Shown here in pieces: positions 1 through 6,581 of a DNA stretch of 12,418 nucleotides (within the stretch, counting starts at the first letter, position 1; every line of letters begins with the position of its first letter). This DNA comes from Acidocella sp. (GTDB lineage: Bacteria; Pseudomonadota; Alphaproteobacteria; Acetobacterales; Acetobacteraceae). Both the position numbers and the translations under genes were made by a program. The stretch spans positions 1-12,418 of the forward strand of contig JAQNCU010000048.1 of NCBI GenBank assembly GCA_029077775.1, given 5' to 3'. The notes under the pieces were generated by a model. It was not told the origin of the DNA and did not search any database. It saw only the letters and a list, made by a program, of their open reading frames with translations.

Positions 1-1361
1 GTGTTCGAGATAAACACCGAGGACAGGCGGTCGAATGTCAGCTTCCCATCAGGCTTGGGGTATTCGATCACCTCAGCGTCCTTTGCCTTCACCAACTGGT
101 CATAATCGGCGTGGTTTTTCAGCGTCCACGGGGCCTTGCCGCGCAGCACATAGGTCTCAAGCGCGGCATTCATCAACCCGCCATACAGCCCGAATTTCGC
201 AAAGCCGGGGCGGATGTTGCGCACCACATTCAGCTCTGGCCACACCCAGCTCGCCTGCAACCGCGTGGTATAATCCACCACCTCTGCCGGCTTGTCGCCA
301 GCCAGCGCGGCGGCAATCGCCTCGGCTGCCACCATGCCGGATTTCATCGCCGTATGCGTGCCTTTAATCTTCGGCACATTCAGCGTGCCCGCCGCGCAGC
401 CTATCAGCACGCCACCCGGAAATGTCAGCTTCGGCAGGGATTGTATGCCGCCTTCGTTCAACGCCCGCGCGCCATATGAAACCCGCTTCGCACCCTCGAA
501 AAAGGGCGAGATCGCGGGGTGCGTCTTAAACCGCTGCATCTCGCCAAAGGGCGAAAGATACGGGTTTTTGTAATCCAGCCCGACGACGAACCCATAAGCC
601 ATCAGGTTCTCGCCGAAATGATACAGAAACGACCCGCCATAGGTATCGGCCCGCATCGGCCAGCCGATCGTGTGCATGGTCAGCCCCCGGCGGAATGTAT
701 CGGGCTTTATCTCCCATAATTCCTTGATCCCGATCCCATAGGTCTGCGGATCGTTATCGGCATTCAGCGCGAATTCCCGCATCAACCCCTTCGAGAGCGA
801 CCCCCGGCAGCCTTCCGCGAAAATCGTATAGGTCGCGCGCAATTCCATGCCGCGCTGGTAATGCCCGGTCGGTTCGCCATCCTTGCCGATGCCCATATCG
901 CCGGTGGCGACACCCACAACCCGGCCATCCTCGACCAGCGCCTCGGCGGCGGCGAAACCGGGGTAAATTTCGACCCCGGCCTCCTCGGCCTGTTGGCCAA
1001 GCCAGCGCACCACATTGCCCAACGACACGATGTAATTGCCGTGGTTGTGCATTTGCGGCGGCGTCGGCATTTTATACGCCTTGGTCGCGGTCAGAAACAT
1101 AAACCGGTCTTCCGCGACCGCCGTGCTCAGCGGGATCTGCCCAGGGTCGCAATCAGGGAATAATTCCAGCAGCGCGCGCGGTTCCAGCACCGCACCTGAG
1201 AGGATATGCGCGCCCACCTCGCCGCCTTTTTCCACCACGCAGACCGATAATTCCGGGTTGATCTGTTTCAGCCGGATGGCGGCTGAAAGCCCGCCTGGCC
1301 CGGCCCCCACCACCAGAACATCAAACTCCATGGCCTCGCGCGGCGCGTTCTGCTCGGACAT
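1..1361 (-). CDS. Electron transfer flavoprotein-ubiquinone oxidoreductase (ETF-QO), 3' end outside window
   Basis: The minus strand is open from an ATG at 1361 to the window edge, giving 453 codons with no stop. ETF-QO carries electrons from reduced ETF (fatty-acid and amino-acid dehydrogenases) through FAD and a 4Fe-4S cluster to ubiquinone at the inner membrane. Visible: an N-terminal FAD dinucleotide fold (DVLVVGAGPGG, residues 14-24), VEKGGEVGAHILSGAVLEP just after it, the family segment KMPTPPQMHNHGNYIVSLG, and the downstream blocks QTYGIGIKELWE and GGVLIGCAAGTLNVPKIKGTH. Family members are about 540-560 residues, so roughly the last 100, which carry the Fe-S cysteines, lie beyond position 1. 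AGGAGAG (1377-1371) lies about 11 nt before the ATG and supports this start. It diverges from the uracil-DNA glycosylase gene across a 109-nt gap that must hold both promoters; no convincing -35/-10 pair was found there. The visible reading frame shows no damage. Confidence 0.95.
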   Translation of the reverse strand, partial: MSEQNAPREAMEFDVLVVGAGPGGLSAAIRLKQINPELSVCVVEKGGEVGAHILSGAVLEPRALLELFPDCDPGQIPLSTAVAEDRFMFLTATKAYKMPTPPQMHNHGNYIVSLGNVVRWLGQQAEEAGVEIYPGFAAAEALVEDGRVVGVATGDMGIGKDGEPTGHYQRGMELRATYTIFAEGCRGSLSKGLMREFALNADNDPQTYGIGIKELWEIKPDTFRRGLTMHTIGWPMRADTYGGSFLYHFGENLMAYGFVVGLDYKNPYLSPFGEMQRFKTHPAISPFFEGAKRVSYGARALNEGGIQSLPKLTFPGGVLIGCAAGTLNVPKIKGTHTAMKSGMVAAEAIAAALAGDKPAEVVDYTTRLQASWVWPELNVVRNIRPGFAKFGLYGGLMNAALETYVLRGKAPWTLKNHADYDQLVKAKDAEVIEYPKPDGKLTFDRLSSVFISN

Positions 1362-1470
1362 CTGTTCATTCTCTCCTGCTTACCGGTTCCTGCCAGCCAG
1401 ACCTTTGGCGCTGGCCCTGCCTGTCTCCCCCGTCTTGCGCAATTCACCGCATAAGTCACTATACCTTGAT

Positions 1471-2210
1471 ATGGATATCGTAGCGGATTTGGCATTACAG
1501 ATCGCCTGGGGCGCGGACGAATTTTTGGCGGACACGCCGCAAGACCGCCGCATCGCCGCGGCATCATCGCCTGCACCCGTCAGTGACGCCAAACCACCCG
1601 CCGCGCGCGCCACGCCATCCTTTCCCCTCGTTGGCCCGGTGGATGCCGCCCGCATCGCCCAAGCCTGCACCACTTTGCCCGCGCTGGCCGCGGCACTGGC
1701 TGCCTTCACAGGCTGCCCCCTGCGCGAGACCGCGACCAACCTCGTCTTCGCTGACGGCCCGGACCACGCCGATCTCATGCTGATCGGCGAGGCACCGGGT
1801 CCGGAGGAAGACCGCGATGGCCGCCCCTTTATCGGCCCCGCCGGGCAATTGCTGAACCAGATGCTGGCAAGCATCGGCCAGAACCGCGATCAATTGCGCC
1901 TCACCACCATTCTGCCCTGGCGCCCGCCCGGCAACCGCGCCCCCAATGCGTCTGAAATCACGGCCTGTTTGCCCTTTATTCACCGCCATATCGCGCTGGT
2001 AGCGCCCAAAGCCCTGGTCCTGCTGGGTGCCGTCGCCGCCTGCGTGGCACATGGCACCGCGTTGAAATCCCTGGCCTGGCGTCATCCATCCCGGCTCTGG
2101 CCACCTACCACCCGGATTATCTATCCCGCACGCCCATGGCGAAGTCCGAATCCTGGCACGACATGCTGCGCCTGCGAGAGGCCATGGAGTCGGGTTTTCT
2201 GACACATTAA
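1471..2210 (+). pseudogene. Uracil-DNA glycosylase, family 4-like, disrupted by a frameshift near the C-terminal HP motif
   Basis: Family 4-type enzymes excise uracil from DNA to start base-excision repair. From ATG 1471 the frame encodes a low-complexity N-terminus, then FTGCPLRETATNLVFADG, motif A GEAPGPEED (from residue 106) with RPFIGPAGQLL, and PWRPPGNRAPNASE. Around 2083-2092 homology leaves this frame, which then gives an unrelated tail stopping at 2202. It resumes in another frame as IPALATYHPDYLSRTPMAK, the conserved HP motif region, and ends at TAA 2208-2210. The offset equals a loss of 1 or 4 nt. The junction reads CATCCATCC; one more ATCC unit would give W-R-H-P-S-I-P-A-L and a 247-residue protein, a normal size. 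Family 4 enzymes usually have four Fe-S cysteines. Here the GC and ACLPF cysteines remain, but the position usually Cys in KCRPP is Trp (PWRPP). As I recall this is common in alphaproteobacterial homologues, so it is not itself decay. A sequencing error remains possible. Confidence 0.85.
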
Positions 2211-2324
2211 ATCACAGAAATTTGATCGATGGATCGCCCGTTAACTCACGGAAACCATTCACCCTGCCTCAGCGCATGAGAGCCATCTCACCAACCGTGC
2301 TTGCGTCTCATAACCGCCCTCTGT

Positions 2325-3986
2325 ATGGCCACTCAAATGCGAGGAGCCTTCAACACGCTCTCCCGCCTGAACGTCACCAGGTTGTTATTGGCCACGGTGT
2401 CCGTTTTCGCCCTCGGGCTCGTGGCTTCCACGGGCGCACAGGCGCAGCCCCCCGTCGCGGGGCCAGGCTCGGGATCCACACCCCCCCATATTTCGCCCCT
2501 TGGCGCGATCAACGGGGATTCTGTGGCCTATGCCGTACCGCGCAACGCGCCCTCGGATAATGTTGAAATCATCCTTCCGCAGCCTTTGCCGCCCAGCGAT
2601 GTCGCTATGTATCGGCGCATCATCACCGAGCAGGATCGCGGCGATTATGCCACAGCCGACCGCCTGATCTCGCGGCTGGACGATACAACGCTCGTCGGCC
2701 CCATTCTCGCGGCGCGGTATCTCTTGCCTGATTATCACACCAGTGCCGCCGACCTCACCGCCTGGTTCGCCGATTACGGCAGCCAGCCTGAGGCTGCGTC
2801 GCTGTATAAACTCCTGCGGGAGCGTGTCGCGGCCCGGGACCGGCCCACGCCGCCGCCAATCTCCTTGCTGCCGGAAGCCACAATCACCCCGTCAGGTGCA
2901 GCCACCCCGGCGGCAGCACCTGACAGCGCCGTCTGGCACCGCCAATTCCTCAACGGTATCGATGATTGGCGCCAGGGCGACCTCACCGCGGCTGCCGCAA
3001 TCTTCAACAGCACCGCGCACATGCCCCGGATTTCCGATGACGACCGCGCGGCGAGTGATTTCTGGTCCGCCCGCGCCGCCCTGCGGCTGCAACAGCCAGA
3101 AACATACCTCGACTGGCTGCATCAGGCCGCCTGGGACAGGAGCACGTTTTACGGCATTCTGGCTGGCCGCCTGCTCGGCCAGGGTTTTGGCCCCACAGGC
3201 ATCGCCGCCGCTTTGACTGAGGCCGACATCACCGCTGTCGATTCCCTGCCCGACGGTCATCTCGCCTTCGCCCTGCTCCAAATCGGTGACACACAAGACG
3301 CGGCTTTGGCCCTGCGCGCGCTCTGGCCACAAATCCAGGCCGATCCCGATCTTGGCCGCGCCATCATGGCGGTCGCGGCGCGCGCGGGCCTTGTGGATGT
3401 CACCATCGCCATCGCCAGCACCCTGCCGGGCACTGATAACGAAATCGCCGGCGCCCGCCTGCCGCTGCCCGCGTTGCACCCTACCGGCGGCTTCACCGTG
3501 GACCCAGCCTTGGTCTACGCGCTTGCCCGCACCGAGTCCGGCTTCAACCCCCATGCCGTCTCCCGTGAGGGTGCGCGCGGGCTCATGCAATTAATGCCCG
3601 CAACGGCCTCTTATATCGGGCGGCAGGCTGGTATTTCTGGCACAGTCTCAGATGCCTCTGACAATCTGGCGCTGGGCCAGGCCTATATCCGCTATCTCGG
3701 CGCACAATCAGGCATTGATGATAATCTCCTCGCTATTCTCGCGAGCTATAACGCAGGCCCCAACGCCGCCGCCTCCTGGTACAGCGATCTGCGCGATGAC
3801 AGCGACCCGCTGATCTTCATCGAAACGATCCCGAACGATGAAACCCGCCGCTTTGTCCGCCAAATCCTCGCTGATAGCTGGATCTACGCCGAGGAGATCG
3901 GCCTGAGCCCCGAGAGCCTGAATGAACTGGCGGAAGGAAACTTCCCGCGTCTCAACGCGGGCTTCCAAACCGCATCGGCGCAATAG
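2325..3986 (+). CDS. Secreted soluble lytic murein transglycosylase (SLT domain)
   Basis: A periplasmic enzyme that cleaves the glycan strands of peptidoglycan between MurNAc and GlcNAc, forming 1,6-anhydro ends. A signal peptide is clear: arginines near RLNVTR, hydrophobic LLLATVSVFALGLVAS, and a probable cleavage after GAQA. The middle (about residues 60-370) is alanine-rich and helical, as in the superhelical region of Slt70-type proteins. The C-terminus is the catalytic domain: ARTESGFNPHAVS with the catalytic Glu at residue 404, GARGLMQLMPATA, LASYNAGPNAAASW, and IETIPNDETRRFV. The length, 553 residues, is somewhat below E. coli Slt70. The start is uncertain: ATG 2325 and ATG 2337 both give a good signal peptide and neither has a clear Shine-Dalgarno. 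An upstream TTG at 2301 is also possible but adds nothing typical. moaB follows 4 nt after the stop, so the two are probably co-transcribed. Confidence 0.93.
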   Translation: MATQMRGAFNTLSRLNVTRLLLATVSVFALGLVASTGAQAQPPVAGPGSGSTPPHISPLGAINGDSVAYAVPRNAPSDNVEIILPQPLPPSDVAMYRRIITEQDRGDYATADRLISRLDDTTLVGPILAARYLLPDYHTSAADLTAWFADYGSQPEAASLYKLLRERVAARDRPTPPPISLLPEATITPSGAATPAAAPDSAVWHRQFLNGIDDWRQGDLTAAAAIFNSTAHMPRISDDDRAASDFWSARAALRLQQPETYLDWLHQAAWDRSTFYGILAGRLLGQGFGPTGIAAALTEADITAVDSLPDGHLAFALLQIGDTQDAALALRALWPQIQADPDLGRAIMAVAARAGLVDVTIAIASTLPGTDNEIAGARLPLPALHPTGGFTVDPALVYALARTESGFNPHAVSREGARGLMQLMPATASYIGRQAGISGTVSDASDNLALGQAYIRYLGAQSGIDDNLLAILASYNAGPNAAASWYSDLRDDSDPLIFIETIPNDETRRFVRQILADSWIYAEEIGLSPESLNELAEGNFPRLNAGFQTASAQ

Positions 3987-3990
3987 CAAA

Positions 3991-4530
3991 ATGCACAGAA
4001 TCGACGAGCAGGCGATTTTTTTGCCAGTCAACATCGCAATCGCAACAATATCTGATACCCGTGTCGCTGAAAATGATAGCTCAGGTGACACGCTCGCCGC
4101 CCTCATCATCACCGCCGGTCACCATTTAACGGCTCGTATAATCCTTGAAGATGATGCCAGCATCATCGAACATCAATTGCGCAACTGGACGGCCCGCACC
4201 GATATCGATGTCATCATCACCACAGGCGGCACAGGCATTACCGGCCGCGATGTCACGCCAGAGGCATTCACGCGCGTCCTCGATAAAACCATCGAAGGCT
4301 TCGGTGAATTATTCCGTATGTTATCGTATCAAAAAATTGGCACCTCAACCATCCAGTCTCGCGCCATCGGCGGTGTCGCCGCAGGTACCTATCTCTTCGC
4401 CCTGCCGGGCAGCACAGGCGCCGTGAGGGATGGCTGGGAGGAGATTTTGCGATACCAACTGGATTCCCGCCACCGCCCCTGCAACCTCGTGGAGCTCATT
4501 CCCCGGTTGCGGGAACATGTCGTGAAGTAA
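3991..4530 (+). CDS. moaB: Molybdenum cofactor biosynthesis protein MoaB
   Basis: A MoaB/MogA-family protein of 179 residues. The family adenylates molybdopterin (or has lost this activity in some MoaB proteins) before molybdate insertion. It has the characteristic blocks: IAIATISDTR near the N-terminus, TTGGTGITGRDVTPEA from residue 77 (the nucleotide/MPT-binding loop), GTSTIQSRAIGGV, and LFALPGSTGAVRDGWEEI. The start ATG at 3991 lies 4 nt after the transglycosylase stop. No separate Shine-Dalgarno is obvious, so translation is probably coupled to the upstream gene. No other molybdenum-cofactor gene is in the window. By eye its wording is richer in A and T (for example around 4300-4340) than its neighbours. 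This is mild and may only reflect the neighbouring AT-rich island. A strong hairpin begins 6 nt after the stop. Confidence 0.93.
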   Translation: MHRIDEQAIFLPVNIAIATISDTRVAENDSSGDTLAALIITAGHHLTARIILEDDASIIEHQLRNWTARTDIDVIITTGGTGITGRDVTPEAFTRVLDKTIEGFGELFRMLSYQKIGTSTIQSRAIGGVAAGTYLFALPGSTGAVRDGWEEILRYQLDSRHRPCNLVELIPRLREHVVK

Positions 4531-4533
4531 AAA

Positions 4534-4571
4534 AAACTGCTTTTAAAAAAGCAGTGCAAAATTTTTGTTAT
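4534..4571 (+). repeat. REP-like unit A, direct copy, overlapping the moaB terminator
   Basis: The segment reads CTGCTTTT, A-tract, AAGCAG, then an A/T tail ending TTTTGTTAT (4563-4571). Unit B at 4663-4708 has the same plan: CTGCTTTT, A-tract, GGCAG, A-tract and an identical TTTTGTTAT (4700-4708). Both tails are followed by a G-rich stretch. The match is imperfect but ordered along about 38 nt, which argues against coincidence. Unit C is a third relative in the opposite orientation. Confidence 0.55.
4536..4555. terminator. Rho-independent terminator, probably bidirectional
   Basis: A near-perfect hairpin: ACTGCTTT (4536-4543) pairs with AAAGCAGT (4548-4555) around a TAAA loop. Six A residues lie immediately upstream after the moaB stop, so minus-strand transcription meets eight Ts directly after the stem. 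In the moaB direction a T-run (4562-4566) comes 6 nt after the stem. Its position between convergent moaB and dut suits a terminator for both. The minus-strand side has the more classical form. Confidence 0.7.
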
Positions 4572-4662
4572 ATTGGGTCTTGGGTGTGCATGAGATTGGC
4601 GTCTCCAATCCAAGGAAAATTACCTGTAATACCAATCCGCGAAGACAGTGACACATCCAAGT

Positions 4663-4708
4663 AAGCGCTGCTTTTTTGAAAAAACGCGGCAGAAAAAACT
4701 TTTGTTAT
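4663..4708 (+). repeat. REP-like unit B, direct copy
   Basis: AAGCGCTGC, a T6-G-A6 core, CGCGGCAG, then an A-run and TTTTGTTAT. The stem is imperfect: CTGC pairs with GCAG around the T6/A6 core with a CGCG bulge. It resembles unit A in the same orientation and is the left half of an inverted pair with unit C. Confidence 0.55.
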
Positions 4709-4742
4709 GCCGGCGCCGGGCTTCTGGAACCCCAATGGCCCA

Positions 4743-4789
4743 GATTAATAATGATTTTTGCTTCTTTTTGTTCACAAAAAGAAGCGCTT
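4743..4789 (-). repeat. REP-like unit C, inverted copy with a perfect 11-bp hairpin
   Basis: GCTTCTTTTTG (4760-4770) pairs perfectly with CAAAAAGAAGC (4775-4785) around a TTCA loop. Read on the minus strand it starts AAGCGCTTC, passes the hairpin, and ends in an A/T tail with TTATTAAT, matching the order of unit B. As a hairpin it could also stall transcription, but no gene ends at it directly. Confidence 0.6.
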
Positions 4790-4830
4790 GCCGCCCGCAA
4801 AGAGTCATTCTTTAGGCCAGCTGGTATAAA

Positions 4831-4921
4831 TCGTAATTTTTTCTGTGGATAAAAATTTTATTTTGAAATAATAACAATCTGTTAGTCTGTGGATAACAGG
4901 AGAATGCTCAACGTGGATCAT
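4831..4921 (-). other. DnaA-box cluster in an AT-rich segment (candidate origin or DnaA-binding site)
   Basis: Two perfect DnaA boxes, TTATCCACA read on the minus strand, lie at 4844-4852 and 4888-4896. A third site at 4912-4920 reads TGATCCACG, one mismatch from the Caulobacter-type box TGATCCACA. All three share orientation, with starts 44 and 24 nt apart. Between the first two lies almost pure A/T (4851-4880), like an unwinding element. The segment lies downstream of dut and downstream of moaB, so it is not the promoter of either. Against an origin: only three boxes are seen, and the flanking genes point towards the site rather than away. Confidence 0.5.
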
Positions 4922-4953
4922 TGTAAACATCAAGTTAGATTTACAAACAAATC

Positions 4954-5403
4954 CTACCCGCCAGTGCTGCCAAAGCCACCTGTGTTGCGCGTGGTCTCGT
5001 CCAGCGCGCCCACCTCCACCCAGGCCGCGCGCCATACCGGGGCCAGCACCGCCTGGGCAATGCGCATCCCGCGCGTTATCACAAACTCCTCAGACCCTGC
5101 ATTCAGCAAAATCACGCACACCTCACCGCGATAATCCTCATCGATCGTCCCCGGTGTGTTGGGCAGCGTGACCCCGTGTTTCAGCGCCAGACCAGATCGT
5201 GGGCGGATCTGCAATTCGAACCCTTCCGCCAGGGCGATGGCGAAACCTGTGGGGATCAGCGCGCGGCCCATGGGCGGAATGACCACCGGATCAGTCACCG
5301 CCGCCTGCAAATCCATCCCCGCCGCACCTGCCGTGGCGTAAGCGGGCAGCGCCAGCCCTTCGCCGTGCGGCAATCGTCTGATTTTCATCTCATACGCGCT
5401 CAT
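4954..5403 (-). CDS. dut: Deoxyuridine 5'-triphosphate nucleotidohydrolase (dUTPase)
   Basis: A homotrimeric dUTPase of 149 residues, hydrolysing dUTP to dUMP and pyrophosphate. This keeps uracil out of DNA and feeds thymidylate synthesis. All five family motifs are visible in order: AGAAGMDLQA (26-35), RPRSGLALKHGV (67-78), the uracil-binding/catalytic block NTPGTIDEDYRGE (82-94), RIAQAVLAP, and the C-terminal arm TTRNTGGFGSTG, which closes over the phosphates. The start ATG (5403-5401) overlaps the coaBC stop as ATGA, so translation is probably coupled. An internal ATG at codon 6 is an alternative. It is the last gene of the ubiE-coaBC-dut operon and is intact, in contrast to the two broken repair glycosylases nearby. 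Confidence 0.96.
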   Translation of the reverse strand: MSAYEMKIRRLPHGEGLALPAYATAGAAGMDLQAAVTDPVVIPPMGRALIPTGFAIALAEGFELQIRPRSGLALKHGVTLPNTPGTIDEDYRGEVCVILLNAGSEEFVITRGMRIAQAVLAPVWRAAWVEVGALDETTRNTGGFGSTGG

Positions 5404-6581
5404 TGCAAATGCGCCCCGATCCGCCGCGCGATCTCGGCGGCCACGGCGTGCTTATCCATCCGGGGCAGGGCGATGTGCCCTGCGGCGGTGAAAATCATCA
5501 CCTCGTTTTCCATCCCACCCATAATGCCTGTGCCGCCGACATTATTGGCGATGATCCAGTCGCAGCCCTTGCGTAGCCGTTTGGCTTCGGCCAGCGCCGC
5601 CACATCCTGCGTCTCGGCGGCAAACCCCACCACCAGAGCCGGCCGCATCGGCCCCGGTACGGCCAGCCCGGCCAGAATATCGGGGTTCTCGACCAGATGC
5701 AGGGCGGGGGGTGCGCCGTTCTTTTTTATCTTCTGCGGCGCTGCCGCCGCCATCTGCCAATCCCCCACCGCCGCCGCGCAAACCGCGATATCGGCGGGCA
5801 ACGCCGCCTGTATCGCCGCTTGCATCTGCACCGCGGTCTCCACATGCGTTGTGGTCACCTGCGGCGGGTCCGGTATTGCCACGGGCCCGCTCACCAGCGT
5901 CACCCGCGCGCCGAGTGCCGCCAGTGCCGCCGCAATCGCATGGCCCTGCCGGCCGGAGCTTCGGTTGGCGATATACCGCACCGGGTCAATCGGTTCATGC
6001 GTCGGCCCGGAGGTGACGATCGCATGCCGCCCCGCCAACGCGCCGCCACCGCCCAGCGCCGCCTTTATCGCCGCCAGAATAGCCTCTGGCGCGGCCAGCC
6101 GCCCGGGGCCAAACTCGCCGCAGGCCATCTCCCCCACATCTGGTGGGACGACGATCACACCGCGCGTCGCCAGCAGCGCCATATTCGCCGTCGTCGCCTG
6201 GTGCTGCCACATCCGCACATTCATCGATGGCGCCACCAGCACCGGTTTATCGGTCGCCAACAATAATGTGCTGGCCAGATCATCGGCCAACCCGGCGGCT
6301 ATCTTCGCCAGCATATCGGCACTCGCGGGGGCTACCACCACCAAATCCGCCGCGCGCGACAGCTCGATATGCCCCATCTCGCTCTCGTCGGTCAGTGAGA
6401 ACAAATCGCCATACACCTTCGCACCCGATAGCGCCTGTAACGATAATGGCGTGACAAATTCCGCGCCGCCCCTGGTCAGCACACAGGTCACGCCCAGCCC
6501 AGCCTGCCGCGCCAACCGAATCAGCTCCAGCGCCTTATAGGCGGCAATACCCCCGGTTACGATGAGCAGAATCCGTTTCAC
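5400..6581 (-). CDS. coaBC: Bifunctional phosphopantothenoylcysteine decarboxylase / phosphopantothenate-cysteine ligase (CoaBC)
   Basis: Catalyses two steps of coenzyme A synthesis: ligation of 4'-phosphopantothenate with cysteine using CTP, then FMN-dependent decarboxylation to 4'-phosphopantetheine. The N-terminal CoaC half has IVTGGIAAYKALELIR, the active-site His region SEMGHIELSRAADLVVVAPA, PSMNVRMWQHQAT, and the Cys-bearing flap GEMACGEFGPGR. The C-terminal CoaB half has VTSGPTHEPIDPVRYIANRS followed by SGRQG, then AAAVGDWQ, the KIKK lysines and VVGFAAET. The frame is open far upstream, but GTG at 6581 is chosen: it begins VKRILLIVTGG as in the family, gives 393 residues (normal), and overlaps the ubiE stop as GTGA. 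It overlaps dut by ATGA. AAAVGDWQ replaces the more usual AAAVADWR, a mild variation. Confidence 0.95.
   Translation of the reverse strand: MKRILLIVTGGIAAYKALELIRLARQAGLGVTCVLTRGGAEFVTPLSLQALSGAKVYGDLFSLTDESEMGHIELSRAADLVVVAPASADMLAKIAAGLADDLASTLLLATDKPVLVAPSMNVRMWQHQATTANMALLATRGVIVVPPDVGEMACGEFGPGRLAAPEAILAAIKAALGGGGALAGRHAIVTSGPTHEPIDPVRYIANRSSGRQGHAIAAALAALGARVTLVSGPVAIPDPPQVTTTHVETAVQMQAAIQAALPADIAVCAAAVGDWQMAAAAPQKIKKNGAPPALHLVENPDILAGLAVPGPMRPALVVGFAAETQDVAALAEAKRLRKGCDWIIANNVGGTGIMGGMENEVMIFTAAGHIALPRMDKHAVAAEIARRIGAHLQ

Larger units (their letters stand above)
4629..4827. repeat. MITE/REPIN-like element with imperfect inverted ends
   Basis: The outer ends read ATACCA (4629-4634) and its complement TGGTAT (4822-4827). 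About 30 nt inside each end lies AAGCGCT (4663-4669) or its complement (4783-4789), leading into a hairpin and then an A/T tail. The two halves therefore mirror each other over about 80 nt each, around a GC-rich centre (about 4709-4742). The identity is imperfect, no transposase is encoded, and no target-site duplication is obvious. This is compatible with a REPIN or an old non-autonomous element. Whether it recurs in the genome cannot be seen from one window. Confidence 0.45.

Noticed and set aside
1036..1470. Upstream extension of the uracil-DNA glycosylase frame to 1036
   Set aside because: This part lies antisense to the clear ETF-QO gene and encodes no family residues. The ATG at 1471 gives a normal-length N-terminus.
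1430..1470. Possible promoter TTGCGC (1435-1440) with TATACC (1460-1465) for the uracil glycosylase gene
   Set aside because: The spacer is 19 nt, the -10 is weak and only 5 nt from the start codon. Not good enough to annotate.
1978..1986. TTATTCACC inside the uracil glycosylase gene as another DnaA box
   Set aside because: It has one mismatch, is isolated, and lies within conserved coding sequence (PFIHRHI).
4594..4610. Small hairpin GATTGG-CGTCT-CCAATC
   Set aside because: A 6-bp stem with no T-run and no relation to the REP-like units. It can arise by chance.
4889..5134. Short plus-strand ORF with AGGAG just before an ATG at 4904
   Set aside because: The spacing from AGGAG to the ATG is only about 1 nt, the frame overlaps the DnaA boxes and then runs antisense through dut, and the protein resembles nothing recognisable.
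5176..6540. Long plus-strand open frame opposite coaBC and dut
   Set aside because: It is the antisense shadow of GC-rich coding sequence. The minus strand carries all conserved dUTPase and CoaBC motifs.
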